A DNA stretch of 64,000 nucleotides from Myxococcales bacterium 68-20 (GCA_001899635.1 MKVQ01000001.1:124001-188000), one strand, 5' to 3'; shown: positions 1 to 10,017, counted from the stretch's first letter. Notes: generated by a model from the sequence alone, not told the origin. Numbers and translations are program-made.

Positions 1-622
1 CGGCCTGGTACACCGCCGCAGCGCCGCCTCGTCCGACCTCGCGCAGGAGATCGAAAGGGGCGTCGGGCTCGCGCGCGACCACCGTGGCGCCGGCGGCGAT
101 CGGCTTGTGCTCGAGATCGAACCCGAGCTGAGCTCGCCATCGTCGATGGCGCTCGCGGGCGCCGGGATGATCGAGGTCCCGAAGGAGGACGCGCTCGATG
201 AACGAGAGCGCGGTCGGGAGATCACCGCGACGTTCGGCGAGATCCGCGAGCAAGACGAGCGCGGGCGAGCACGACGCCGCCGAGAGCACCCGGGTCGCGC
301 CCTCGGGCTCGCCGCGATCGAGCAGCGTCGCGCCGAGCGTGAGCAAGAGCTCATCGGGGAGCTTCCGCATCTGGGCGGAGCGAGCGAGCTCCTCGACGGC
401 GCGCCCTTCGTCCGGCGTCCCGCGCAGTGCGCCGAACGCGGCGACGGCCTCGCCGTCGGTCGGGCCGCCCGGAAGCCCCACGCGGAGGAGGCGCTCGAGC
501 TCCTTCGGCATCGGCGCCGGCTGAAGACCGGCGAGGTCGTGCGACGAGGGCATGCCGACGTCGCGCAGCGCGGACGTCCCGACATCGGGCTGCTTCTTCT
601 TGAAGAGATCCCAGAACCCCAT
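1..622 (-). CDS. Serine/threonine protein kinase, N-terminal part (runs off the left edge)
   Basis: Reading leftward from the ATG at 622, an open frame starts MGFWDLFKKKQPDVG and continues to the window edge. The first ~180 residues are helical and rich in Ala, Leu and Glu, like a TPR-type regulatory region. The last visible residues, LLREVGRGGAAAVYQA, match the glycine-rich ATP loop (GxGxxAxVY) of Hanks-type kinases, so the catalytic domain starts at about residue 190 and its body lies outside the window. An in-frame GTG two codons upstream is an alternative start. The next gene upstream on the same strand encodes an FHA protein, which usually reads phosphothreonine, so the pair may form a signalling unit. 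The kinase call rests on the loop motif alone. Confidence 0.75.
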   Translation of the reverse strand, partial: MGFWDLFKKKQPDVGTSALRDVGMPSSHDLAGLQPAPMPKELERLLRVGLPGGPTDGEAVAAFGALRGTPDEGRAVEELARSAQMRKLPDELLLTLGATLLDRGEPEGATRVLSAASCSPALVLLADLAERRGDLPTALSFIERVLLRDLDHPGARERHRRWRAQLGFDLEHKPIAAGATVVAREPDAPFDLLREVGRGGAAAVYQA

Positions 623-740
623 GCGCACGACTCTCGGGCGAGACGCCCAGCAAGACTCTCGCACGCGGGCGAGCCGCTTGGTAGCCGACATGCGCGCGCC
701 GGCGGGCGGAGGGGCCCAGCCCTCGGACGGAAGCGCTGCC

Positions 741-764
741 GCTCCCCATGTACTCATGGGGAGC
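741..764 (-). terminator. Perfect 10-bp hairpin after the FHA gene
   Basis: GCTCCCCATG and CATGGGGAGC are exact reverse complements separated by the loop TACT. The hairpin lies 31 bp beyond the stop of the minus-strand FHA gene and 119 bp before the start of the kinase gene. There is no T-run on either side, so it could instead be an operator for the kinase gene. Confidence 0.5.
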
Positions 765-794
765 GAGACAGGAGCTCGTGCGCGAGGCGCGGCG

Positions 795-2036
795 TCAGGT
801 GCTCACGATGCGGAGGAGCGGCTCGCTCCCCCGCAGCGTCGTGATCGCGTCGCCGACGAGGAGCGTCGCGCGCGGCACGAGCTCGAGGTCGGTTGCGGTG
901 AACGCTCGCGTGCCGCGCGACACGAGCTCGATCCAGCCATCGGGACCGGCGGCGAGGTCCAGCCCCGCCACCGGCGTGCGCGTCGGACCGAGGCACGCGT
1001 AGTACCTCTCGCCCGCGACCTCGATCTCGATCGCGCCGTCGAGGCGCTTGCTCGGCGCGATCCGGAGCGGGACCTCCTTGCCGAGCTTGAGCTCGATCCC
1101 GTCACCGACGGGGATCGGACCGGCGAGGTTGATCCCGCGAAGCTGGGTCCCGTTGCGGCTCTGGAGGTCGCGGACGACGATCGCCTCGCCCTCGCGGGCG
1201 ATGCGAAGGTGCTCGCGGCTCACGGCGTTCGAGGGGACCTTGATCGCGCCGTCCGTTCGACCGATGACGACCTCGTCTCCGGTGACGAGGACGTAGCGCT
1301 CGAGCTCGTCGCTCGCGGCTCCGCGCGCCTCGATCGCGACGATGGGCGCCAGGACACGCCGGGCGCGGAGACCGTTCGCGCGCTCGCGGACCGTGGCGTC
1401 GTCTTGGGGGCACCCCAACGGCCCCGATTGCAACGACTCCGATCGAGACGACCCCGAGCGAAGAAGCAGCTCGTCGAGCGCCTCGAGGGCCTCGCGGCGC
1501 CTGCCGCAACCGATCATCAGGTCGACGTCCTTGGTCCGCTCCTCGCGCGATCGCGAGATGCGCTCCTTGTACTGCTCCGTGGAGAGGAGGAACTCGAGTC
1601 GCTCGACGTCACCCGCGGCCTGGAGCGCACGCGCCTCGCCCTCCTTGTCGCCCGCACGCGCGAACGCCTCGGCGGCCTTGAGCGGCTCGCCGATCGCCTC
1701 GAGGTCCTTCGCGGCTTCGGTCACCTCATGACGCGCGACCGCGCTGACGGCGGTGTCGCCGGCGAGCGCGAGCAAGAGGTCGGCTCGTTTGAGGCGCGCG
1801 GCCTTGTTCGCCTCCGTGCCCTCGGGCGCGAGCTTGGCGGCCTGCGTGAAGAGCGGCAGCCGAGCGCGCGGATCGGCCTCCCCGTCGCCGCGAAGGAGCA
1901 GGATCCGTGCGACCTCCGCGAGATCTCCCGCTTCTCCGAACAGCTCGGTGGCCTTGATCAGGTCGCCGCGCAGCTCGGCGGCGCGGGCCTGGGCCGCCAG
2001 CCGCCCTTTGCCGAACCACCTGTCGTAGAACGCCAT
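795..2036 (-). CDS. FHA domain protein with helical-repeat N-terminus
   Basis: A 413-residue protein. Residues 1 to about 220 are Ala/Glu/Arg-rich helical repeats resembling TPRs (the start reads MAFYDRWFGKGRLAAQARAA). From about residue 245 an FHA domain is clear: VVIGRTDGAI, then SREHLRI, then LQSRNGTQLRG, which are the Gly-Arg, Ser-x-x-His and Asn-Gly signatures that bind phosphothreonine. The final ~80 residues look beta-rich and are unassigned. No signal peptide is seen, so it is probably cytoplasmic. It lies upstream of, and on the same strand as, the partial Ser/Thr kinase, fitting a phospho-reader and kinase pair. It is divergent from pilB across a 229-bp gap, so a link to pilus control is possible but only inferred. 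Confidence 0.88.
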   Translation of the reverse strand: MAFYDRWFGKGRLAAQARAAELRGDLIKATELFGEAGDLAEVARILLLRGDGEADPRARLPLFTQAAKLAPEGTEANKAARLKRADLLLALAGDTAVSAVARHEVTEAAKDLEAIGEPLKAAEAFARAGDKEGEARALQAAGDVERLEFLLSTEQYKERISRSREERTKDVDLMIGCGRRREALEALDELLLRSGSSRSESLQSGPLGCPQDDATVRERANGLRARRVLAPIVAIEARGAASDELERYVLVTGDEVVIGRTDGAIKVPSNAVSREHLRIAREGEAIVVRDLQSRNGTQLRGINLAGPIPVGDGIELKLGKEVPLRIAPSKRLDGAIEIEVAGERYYACLGPTRTPVAGLDLAAGPDGWIELVSRGTRAFTATDLELVPRATLLVGDAITTLRGSEPLLRIVST

Positions 2037-2265
2037 CGTCTCCTGGGATCCATCCGCGACTCTAACGATGCTCGGCGGTCGCCGCAGCGGATAAAACCGT
2101 CCGCCAGGGTGTCGGCCGGACGTCGGCCGCCATCCGCCACCGTCCCGTCACGGCCGCCGCGCGCGGCCGCCGGTCCTTGCGGGTCGGGGGATGTACGTCT
2201 TCCGTCCGGAGGCTCGTCAGGGAGTCGTTGACGTTTCATTTCGCATCACCGACGCTTGGGGTTCG

Positions 2266-3972
2266 ATGTCCAACACCAACAGGCTCGGTGAGCTGCTCGT
2301 TCGCGAGAAGTTGATCTCGCTCGCTCAGCTCCGGCAGGCTCAGGACGAGCAGAACCGTTCAGGCCAGAACCTCGGCTACACGCTCGCTCGGCTCGGGTTC
2401 ATCAGCGACCAGGAGATCACGAACTTCCTGTCGCAACAGTACCGCGTCCCGACCATCAACCTCGATGAGTACGAGATCGACGCGGAGATCCTGAAGCTCG
2501 TCTCGAAGGAGCAGTGCGAGAAGCATCGCGTCATCCCCGTGTCCCGCGCGGGAAGCTCGCTCATCGTCGCGATGGCGGATCCGACGAACCTCCACGCGAT
2601 CGACGACCTCAAGTTCCTCACCGGCTACAACATCGAGCCCGTCATCGCGAGCGAGACGTCGATCGCGAACGCCGTCGAGCGCTACTACTCCGCCGGCCCC
2701 TCGTACGACGAGGTGATGGCCGGCTTCGAGGAGTCGGAGATCGAGTTCACCGGCGACGAAGAGGAGCTGAACGTCCTCGAGCTCGAGAAGGCGAGCGAGG
2801 ATGCCCCCGTCGTCCGCCTCGTGAACATGATCCTGCTCAACGCCATCAAGAAGGGCGCGAGCGACATCCACATCGAGCCGTACGAGAAGAAGCTGCGGGT
2901 TCGTTATCGCGTCGACGGCGTGCTCGTGGAGGAGATGACGCCGCCGCTCAAGTTGAAGAACGCCATTTCGAGCCGTCTCAAGATCATGAGCCAGCTCGAC
3001 ATCGCCGAGCGGCGACTCCCGCAGGACGGGCGCATCAAGCTGAAGCTCGGCAAGGGGCGCGAGATGGACTTCCGCGTGAGCGTCCTGCCGACGCTCTGGG
3101 GCGAGAAGATCGTCATGCGTCTCCTCGACAAGGGGAACCTGCAGCTCGACATGACGAAGCTCGGGTTCGACAACAAGCCGCTCGAGGACTTCCTCTGGGC
3201 GATCCGTCAGCCCTGGGGAATGGTGCTCGTCACGGGACCCACCGGATCGGGCAAGACGACGACGCTCTACTCGGCGCTCAGCGAGCTCAACAAGGTCGTC
3301 TCGAACATCAGCACCGCGGAAGATCCCGTCGAGTACAACCTCGCCGGCATCAACCAGGTTCAGATGCACGACGAGATCGGCCTGAACTTCGCGATGGCTT
3401 TGAGGGCATTCCTCCGCCAGGACCCCGACATCATCATGGTCGGCGAGATCCGTGACTTCGAGACCGCGGAGATCGCGGTCAAGGCGGCGCTCACGGGCCA
3501 CCTCGTGCTCTCGACGCTCCACACCAACGACGCCCCGGCGACGATCTCGCGCCTTCTCAACATGGGCGTCGAGCCGTTCCTCATCACCGCGTCGGTCAAC
3601 CTCGTCCTTGCCCAGCGTCTCGCGCGCAAGGTCTGCTCCGACTGCCGCCAGCCGATCCAGATCGAGCCGCAGGCGCTCGAGGAGCTCGGCTTCACGCCGG
3701 AGCAGGTGAGCATCGCGCAGGGCCGGCTCGTGAAGGGCTTCGGCTGCCGAACGTGCAACGGCACCGGGTACAAGGGCCGCGTCGCGCTCTACGAAGTCAT
3801 GCGCTTCACCGACAGCCTGAAGGAGATGGTCCTCCAGGGCTCCTCGACCGCCGAGCTGAAGGCCGCGGCGATCAAGGGTGGAATGGTGACCCTCCGCATG
3901 GCGGGTATCGGCAAGGTGCTCGACGGCGTCACGACGACCGAGGAGATCCTCCGCGTGACGATGTCCGACTGA
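2266..3972 (+). CDS. pilB: Type IV pilus assembly (extension) ATPase PilB
   Basis: A 568-residue cytoplasmic hexameric ATPase that powers pilin polymerisation. The N-terminal MshEN/GspE-like domain begins MSNTNRLGELLVREKLIS. The ATPase core shows Walker A GPTGSGKTT (Lys at about residue 330), an Asp box (AEDPVEYNL), Walker B (RQDPDIIMVGEIRD) and a His box (LSTLHTND). A tetracysteine zinc motif follows: CSDC at about 463-466, then CRTCNGTGYKGR. The length equals that of typical PilB proteins. The frame is open upstream to 2191, but the ATG at 2266 gives the conventional PilB N-terminus. pilT follows 223 bp downstream; pilC is not in the window. In myxobacteria this motor drives twitching (S-)motility. 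Confidence 0.96.
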   Translation: MSNTNRLGELLVREKLISLAQLRQAQDEQNRSGQNLGYTLARLGFISDQEITNFLSQQYRVPTINLDEYEIDAEILKLVSKEQCEKHRVIPVSRAGSSLIVAMADPTNLHAIDDLKFLTGYNIEPVIASETSIANAVERYYSAGPSYDEVMAGFEESEIEFTGDEEELNVLELEKASEDAPVVRLVNMILLNAIKKGASDIHIEPYEKKLRVRYRVDGVLVEEMTPPLKLKNAISSRLKIMSQLDIAERRLPQDGRIKLKLGKGREMDFRVSVLPTLWGEKIVMRLLDKGNLQLDMTKLGFDNKPLEDFLWAIRQPWGMVLVTGPTGSGKTTTLYSALSELNKVVSNISTAEDPVEYNLAGINQVQMHDEIGLNFAMALRAFLRQDPDIIMVGEIRDFETAEIAVKAALTGHLVLSTLHTNDAPATISRLLNMGVEPFLITASVNLVLAQRLARKVCSDCRQPIQIEPQALEELGFTPEQVSIAQGRLVKGFGCRTCNGTGYKGRVALYEVMRFTDSLKEMVLQGSSTAELKAAAIKGGMVTLRMAGIGKVLDGVTTTEEILRVTMSD

Positions 3973-4195
3973 GCAGGGCGGGCGATCGATCACTCACTAC
4001 TAGGGGGCGCGCGCGCGACGACGAAGAGGCCGCCGGCTCCTTGCAGCGCCGGTGCCCATGCGGACGCGCGGACGCGCGCCCGCGGCGCCCGCGGCGCCCA
4101 ATGGCTCGCGCTCGCGCTCGCGCTCGGGCGGCGGAGCCTGTTACGCTTCGAGTTTCGACGATTCGGGTCCCGCAGGGACGCAGGAAGGCATGGCG

Positions 4196-5332
<1,137 letters not shown>

Positions 5333-5350
5333 GGGGCGGCTCGGGTCGCG

Positions 5351-5430
5351 GCGGGCACACGGATCGAACCCGTGACGGGCACGGGACGCTCTCCCGTCTC
5401 GGGCCTGATCCATCGGACCATGCCGTGCGA
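5351..5430 (-). other. tRNA-like / hairpin-rich segment between convergent genes
   Basis: On the minus strand this stretch has a D-arm-like part (GGTC...GGCC around CGATGGATCA), an arm ACGGG-AGAGCGT-CCCGT with a 7-base loop, and an arm CACGG-GTTCGAT-CCGTG that resembles a T-arm shifted by one base. No 7-bp acceptor stem can be formed and the middle loop lacks the universal U33, so it is not a functional tRNA as read. It may be a decayed tRNA gene or simply the terminator of pilT and the ClC gene, which converge here; the stem ACGGGA/TCCCGT at 5381-5397 suits that role. Confidence 0.35.
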
Positions 5431-5439
5431 GCTCCCAGG

Positions 5440-7311
5440 TCAGGGGGATGCTGCGGCTCCGCCGTTGGCTCGCCGCCGGCGCGCCGAAGCTGCGTCGAGG
5501 CGATGCTCCTGGAGGCGCCGGACGTGCGCCTGCAGCAGATCGCTGCGTGTGATGATCCCGATCACGCGCTCCGGGCTCGCGCGGCTCACCACCGGCAAGC
5601 GGCCGATGCGCTCCCAGGCCATGCGGTCGGCGGCGTCCCGGAGCGAGCTGTCGTCGAAGATCGCCACCGGCGCGCGCTCGATCAGATCGCGTAGCCGGAT
5701 CGAGCCGTCGAGCGCGCGTCTCAGGTCACGTCGTGTCACCACGCCGGCGAGGCGACCGTCGTCGTCGAGGATGGGGAAGCCTTGGTGGCTCGTGCCCGGA
5801 CTGCCCGAATCGAGCCACGCGCGCACGGTGTCGACGGTGTCGCTCGCCTTCAGCGTGATGACGGACCTGAGGCCGCAGGCCCGCACCTCGATCTGATCGA
5901 GGAAGTCGGCCGAGTAGTCGCCGAGGGCACGGACGCCGCGTCGAGCGATCTTCTCCGTCATGATCGAGTTCTCCATCAGGAGACACGAGACCAGGAAGGC
6001 CGACGTGCAGCCGCCGAGCAGCGGGAGGAGACCGATCGGCTGACGCGTGATCTCGAAGGCGAAGACGATCGACGCGAGGAGAGCTCTCGATGCGCCCGCG
6101 AACATTGCTGCCATGCCCACGAGCGCGGCGATGCGGATGTCCACGCCGAGCCCAGGGGAAACAGCGTGCGCGAGCGCGCCGAGGACAGTGCCGAGGCCGC
6201 CTCCCAGTGTCAGCAGCGGCGCGAGGGTCCCGCCGGAGGTGCCGCTTCCGAGCGAGATCGCCCAGGAGACGAACTTGAAGGAGCAGAGGACGACGACGGC
6301 GTCGAGGGCCATCGTGCCGGAGACGATCTCCTCGATGTTGTCGTAGCCGACGCCGAGCGTGCGGGGCACGAAGTATCCGACGGTCCCGACGAGGAGGCCG
6401 CCGAGAGCGGGCCACCACATCCAGTGAACCGGCAACCTCTCGAAGCCGTCTTCGACGAAGTACACGGCGCGAGTGATCAAGGACGAGGCCACACCGATGA
6501 CGGCGCCGAGCGCGATGTAGGTCAGCAGTGCCGAGCCCGCAGGCTGCACGACGTCGTTCAGCGGAAAGACCGCCTCCGATCCGACGAAGGCGATCCGTAC
6601 TCCGTTCGCGATCGCCGCCGCGAGGGCGACGGGCACGAGCGAGCGTGCTCGATACTCGAAGAGCAGGAGCTCGATCGCGAGCAGGACGGCGGAGACAGGG
6701 CTGCCGAACGTCGCCGCCATCCCGGCCGCTGCGCCGGCGGCGAGTAGCGTCTTGCGCTCGACCGCCGTGGTGCGAAGGAGCTGCCCGACGAGCGAGCCGA
6801 GCGCTCCTCCGGTGGCGATGATCGGTCCCTCGGCGCCGAAGGGACCGCCGGTTCCGATCGAGATCGCGGCCGAGATCGGCTTCAGGAACGTCATCCGGGC
6901 AGGGATGCGGCTCTCGTTCGTCAGGACCTGCTCCATCGCCTCGGGAATGCCGTGCCCGCGGATGGCCTTGGACCCGTAGCGGGCCATGAGGCCGATGACG
7001 AGCCCACCGAGTGACGGGACGAGGATCACCCAGGGGCCGAGCCGATGTCCGCTCGGGGAGGCGCTCGCGAGCGAGAGACGCCCGCCGTGGAAGGCGATGT
7101 TCGTCACGAGGTTGATGAGCCTGGTGAGGAGCTGCGCGACGAGGCCTGCCGCTACTGCGACGAGCATGGCGACGCCGGAGATGAAGACCACACGGCGATC
7201 GACGACCGTGCCGGGCGCCGTCACCGCTGCGTCGGCCAACGCGGGGGCCATCGACGGTGCGACGGGAAGGCCCTCCGTGGTGGACGTCGAGCGTGCTTCG
7301 AGCTCAGGCAC
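5440..7311 (-). CDS. ClC-family chloride channel/transporter with CBS domains
   Basis: A 623-residue inner-membrane protein. After about 40 residues there are roughly ten hydrophobic helices carrying the ClC selectivity-filter motifs: GHGIPEAM (His replaces the Ser of classical GSGIP), GTGGPFGAEGP (the Glu of G-x-E-G-P is the gating glutamate) and GSGTSGGTLAP. A C-terminal pair of CBS domains (about 475-600) contains GFPILDDDGRLAGVVTRRDL and GRLPVV...VIGIITRSDLL, normally adenine-nucleotide sensors. The start overlaps the 3' end of the marR gene by 8 bp, so the two are likely cotranscribed and coupled. Whether it is a channel or a Cl-/H+ exchanger cannot be told from sequence. Confidence 0.93.
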   Translation of the reverse strand: MPELEARSTSTTEGLPVAPSMAPALADAAVTAPGTVVDRRVVFISGVAMLVAVAAGLVAQLLTRLINLVTNIAFHGGRLSLASASPSGHRLGPWVILVPSLGGLVIGLMARYGSKAIRGHGIPEAMEQVLTNESRIPARMTFLKPISAAISIGTGGPFGAEGPIIATGGALGSLVGQLLRTTAVERKTLLAAGAAAGMAATFGSPVSAVLLAIELLLFEYRARSLVPVALAAAIANGVRIAFVGSEAVFPLNDVVQPAGSALLTYIALGAVIGVASSLITRAVYFVEDGFERLPVHWMWWPALGGLLVGTVGYFVPRTLGVGYDNIEEIVSGTMALDAVVVLCSFKFVSWAISLGSGTSGGTLAPLLTLGGGLGTVLGALAHAVSPGLGVDIRIAALVGMAAMFAGASRALLASIVFAFEITRQPIGLLPLLGGCTSAFLVSCLLMENSIMTEKIARRGVRALGDYSADFLDQIEVRACGLRSVITLKASDTVDTVRAWLDSGSPGTSHQGFPILDDDGRLAGVVTRRDLRRALDGSIRLRDLIERAPVAIFDDSSLRDAADRMAWERIGRLPVVSRASPERVIGIITRSDLLQAHVRRLQEHRLDAASARRRRANGGAAASP

Positions 7312-7843
7312 GGCGGCTTCGCTCCGGGACGCGTGCGCGCCGGCGAGAGCCTCGGCTCGCCGGCACAGTGTCGTCTTCGAAGAACATGACCGGCGCCTCT
7401 TCGTCGAGCTGCATGGCGACGACGAGCCGGTGGAGCGACGTTGCGAGCAGCTCGCCGTGCTTGCGCGGGAGCTGCTCGATGCCCTCGATGAGACGCTCCT
7501 GCGCAGCGAGCGGCGCCTTCGCGAGGAGCGCGCGTCCCTTGGCCGTAGCGGCGAGCTCGACCCGGCGCCCGTCGCTGGTGGAGGTCACGCGGCTCACGAG
7601 TCTTGCGGCGATGAGGCGCTTCACGACGACCGAGACGGTGCTCTGGTGCGTGCGCGTGCGGTTCGCGAGCTCGCTCAGTGAGACCCCCGGCGACTGAGCG
7701 ATCGTCTTCAGTGCAAAGAGCTGAGCGCCGGTCACACCGAGCGCGCGTTCCGAGGCACGCGATGACTCGCGCAGCACTCGGACGATGCGCCGGAGATCGT
7801 CGAGGATGCGCGCCACGGCGGCAGGGCCAAGGCCGGATTGCAT
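7304..7843 (-). CDS. MarR-family transcriptional regulator
   Basis: A 179-residue protein starting MQSGLGPAAVARILDDLRR. The central winged helix-turn-helix reads GVSLSELANRTRTHQSTVSV followed by the wing VTSTSDGRRVEL, the DGR-containing MarR signature. The C-terminus has a dimerisation helix and ends in a basic tail (SRGSRRRARVPERSRR). The frame is open to 8071, but the ATG at 7843 gives a normal MarR length. This start lies inside one of two matching palindromes (7840-7855 and 7870-7885), which suggests autorepression. The ClC gene overlaps its 3' end, so the regulator probably controls the transporter together with itself. The inducing ligand is unknown. Confidence 0.88.
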   Translation of the reverse strand: MQSGLGPAAVARILDDLRRIVRVLRESSRASERALGVTGAQLFALKTIAQSPGVSLSELANRTRTHQSTVSVVVKRLIAARLVSRVTSTSDGRRVELAATAKGRALLAKAPLAAQERLIEGIEQLPRKHGELLATSLHRLVVAMQLDEEAPVMFFEDDTVPASRGSRRRARVPERSRRA

Positions 7844-7885
7844 GGGTACCCATGCTTTACTCCCGAGAAGCATGGGGGCCAATGC
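7840..7885. promoter_or_regulatory. Tandem palindromic operator at the MarR start
   Basis: GCATGGGTACCCATGC at 7840-7855 is a perfect 16-bp palindrome. GCATGGGGGCCAATGC at 7870-7885 is the same site with two changes in its symmetry. Their starts are 30 bp apart, close to three helical turns, so two dimers could bind one face. The sites cover the likely start and leader of the marR-ClC unit and sit about 185 bp before the divergent methyltransferase gene. Binding by this MarR protein is inferred. Confidence 0.7.
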
Positions 7886-8069
7886 AAATTGATGCTCGGC
7901 GCCGGACCCGGCGCGGCGCTGGCGTCGATCCCCCGGTCGTACTGCTGCCGCGGGCGATCCGCGTTCGTGCTCGAGCTCGACTCGAATGCCCGGGGGGGCG
8001 GACCGACCGATCCGTGCTCGTGAGGCTTCGTGCCCTGCGCCGTATCGCGCTAGTGTTCGCGAGGAACCC

Positions 8070-8900
8070 ATGGCGACGCACGACTACGACACGACTCGAC
8101 GCAGCTGGAACGTGGCGACGCGCAACCACAACGCGCACAAGGGCGATCAGGCGGCGGCCTTTCGCGCCGGGGCGGACCCGCTCTTTCCCGAAGAGCTCGA
8201 GCTGCTCGGCGACCTTCGTGATCGCTCGCTCGTCCACTTGCAATGCAACGCCGGACAGGACTCGCTCGCCCTCGCGCGTCGCGGCGCGCGCGTGACCGGG
8301 ATCGACTTCTCCGACGAGGCGATCGCGTTCGCGCAATCGCTCTCGCACGACTCCGGGATCGGGGCGAGCTTCGAGCAGGCCGAGGTCGTGAGCTGGATGC
8401 AGTCGACCGAGCGCCGCTTCGATCTCGCCTTCTCGAGCTACGGCGCGGTCGGCTGGCTGCCGAACCTGTCGGAGTGGGCGTGCGGCATTGCGCGGATCCT
8501 CTCACCGTCGGGGCGATTCGTGTACGTCGAGTTCCATCCCGTCCGCTGGAGCATCGCAAACGACCTGAGGCTGACCGGCGACGACTACTTTTCGGAGCGC
8601 CCGTTCATCGAGCCGGTGAGCGACTACGTCGCGAGCTCGGGCGCGGGGCTCGGTGGCATCGAAGGCGCGCTGCCCGGAAAGAACGACGTCCCCGCCACCG
8701 GCTACCAGTACGGGCTCGCCCAGATCGTCGACGCGCTCCTCCGCGCGGGCCTCGTGCTGGAGACGCTGCGCGAGTACCCGTACGCCAACGGCTGCCGACT
8801 CCACGAGGCGCTCGTGGCGGCCTCCGGCCGTCGCTGGGTATGGCCCGAGGGCGTCGCCCGGACCCCGCTCATGTTCGGGCTCTCCGTGCGTCGCCCCTGA
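8070..8900 (+). CDS. Class I SAM-dependent methyltransferase
   Basis: A 276-residue cytoplasmic protein starting MATHDYDTTRRSWNVATRNH, with GAGGA at 8061-8065 as ribosome site. Motif I is LVHLQCNAGQDSLALARRGA followed by VTGIDFSDEAIAFA, whose acidic residue would bind the ribose of AdoMet. The post-motif strand reads FDLAFSSYGAVGWLPNL and the substrate region is Trp/Tyr-rich (EFHPVRWSIAND). The order of motifs fits the small-molecule methyltransferases of the UbiE/TehB type; the substrate is not evident. It is divergent from the marR-ClC pair and converges with the SDR gene. The longer frame back to 7986 has no ribosome site. Confidence 0.85.
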   Translation: MATHDYDTTRRSWNVATRNHNAHKGDQAAAFRAGADPLFPEELELLGDLRDRSLVHLQCNAGQDSLALARRGARVTGIDFSDEAIAFAQSLSHDSGIGASFEQAEVVSWMQSTERRFDLAFSSYGAVGWLPNLSEWACGIARILSPSGRFVYVEFHPVRWSIANDLRLTGDDYFSERPFIEPVSDYVASSGAGLGGIEGALPGKNDVPATGYQYGLAQIVDALLRAGLVLETLREYPYANGCRLHEALVAASGRRWVWPEGVARTPLMFGLSVRRP

Positions 8901-8963
8901 GAGAGGCCCCGGCACTCCCGCACGAGGCGCTCCTTCGCCCGCTTCGCCCTGCGGTGAGTCGAG

Positions 8964-9746
8964 TCAGGTGAGCAGATAGCCGCCGTCGACGACGAGGTTC
9001 GTGCCGGTCACGTAGCTCGCCGCGTCGCTCGCGAGGAACACGATCGTGGTAGCGATGTCATCCGGCTGTCCCGTGCGCCGGAGCGGGACACGCTGGACGA
9101 ACGACTGCGCGACCTCCGCCGGCGCGCCCGACGTCGCCGCGCGCGCGCCTGGCGTGTCGATCGAGCCCGGAGAGACGGTGTTGACCCGGATGCCTCGGGG
9201 GCCGAGCTCGAGGGCGAGCGAGCGCGTCATCATCACCATGCCACCCTTCGAGGTGTCGTAGTGCGTGAGGCCGCCGGAGGGGTGGAGCGCGTCGATCGAT
9301 GCGACGTTCACGATGCTGCCTCGCTCCTGCTTCACCATCTGTCGGGCGGCGGCTTGCGCGAGGAAGAACGCGCTCGAGAGGTTCGTCTCGATCACGCGCC
9401 TCCAGAGCTCGGGGGTCACCTCGAGCACCGACGCGAAGGGGAAGATCCCGGCGTTGTTCACGAGCACGTCGAGCCGACCGAGCGTGCCGACGGCTCGTTC
9501 GACCAGCGCGTCGGCCGAGCCCGGACTCGCGACGTCGGCGGTCATCGTCTCGACGCGGTGACCGCGCGCACGCAGTTCCTGCGCGGCGGAGTCGATTCCT
9601 GCGCCGTCGAGATCCGTGAGAAGCAGCGATGCGCCCGCTTCGGCGAGGCGATTCGCGGTGGCGAGGCCGATACCCTTGGCGGCGCCGGTCACGAGGGCAA
9701 CGCGGTCCTGGAGGCCGAAGCGATCGGAGAGCGAGGACTTGGTCAT
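8964..9746 (-). CDS. SDR-family NAD(P)-dependent oxidoreductase
   Basis: A 260-residue classical short-chain dehydrogenase/reductase. The cofactor loop is VTGAAKGIGLA (TGxxxGxG) and the conserved NNAG motif appears as VLVNNAGIF. The catalytic Ser lies in IVNVASIDAL, with Tyr and Lys in HYDTSKGG (YxxxK). The C-terminus ends in the family pattern ASYVTGTNLVVDGGY. An Asp after the second strand (LLLTDLDG) suggests NAD(H) preference. The substrate is unknown. The ATG at 9746 is chosen because it places MTKSSLSDRFGLQDRVALVTG at a normal distance from the first strand; the open frame upstream is unsupported. Confidence 0.92.
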   Translation of the reverse strand: MTKSSLSDRFGLQDRVALVTGAAKGIGLATANRLAEAGASLLLTDLDGAGIDSAAQELRARGHRVETMTADVASPGSADALVERAVGTLGRLDVLVNNAGIFPFASVLEVTPELWRRVIETNLSSAFFLAQAAARQMVKQERGSIVNVASIDALHPSGGLTHYDTSKGGMVMMTRSLALELGPRGIRVNTVSPGSIDTPGARAATSGAPAEVAQSFVQRVPLRRTGQPDDIATTIVFLASDAASYVTGTNLVVDGGYLLT

Positions 9747-9868
9747 GACGCCGCGTCGAGCACATCGCGTGCCGCGACCCTGGCGCGAAGGACGATGGGG
9801 ACCCTTCGTACTGGAAGGACTCTCGAAACCACCGGATTTCCCGAGCCTGCCTGCGCCGCCAGCGCGTT

Positions 9869-9886
9869 GCTTACGGCGCCGTAAGC
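9869..9886. promoter_or_regulatory. Palindrome upstream of the RND pump (site 1 of a pair)
   Basis: GCTTACGGCGCCGTAAGC is a perfect 18-bp palindrome 131 bp before the pump start. Its 14-bp core TTACGGCGCCGTAA recurs exactly at 15188-15201, in front of the response regulator gene of the neighbouring two-component system. This supports a shared regulator, most simply that response regulator. Confidence 0.75.
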
Positions 9887-10017
9887 ACAACACGGCCGAT
9901 TGCGAGCATGCTGCTGGCCGCGCGCGGGAGACTCCCGGGCCGGCGCGCGCCCGTGTTCGGCCCCGTTGGTCGCTCCTCCTGCAACGTCATCGTGTACCTC
10001 CCCGGACATCCTGAACA

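Noticed and set aside
5351-5430. A functional tRNA gene
   Set aside because: No acceptor stem pairs and the anticodon-like loop lacks U33; kept only as a tRNA-like segment.
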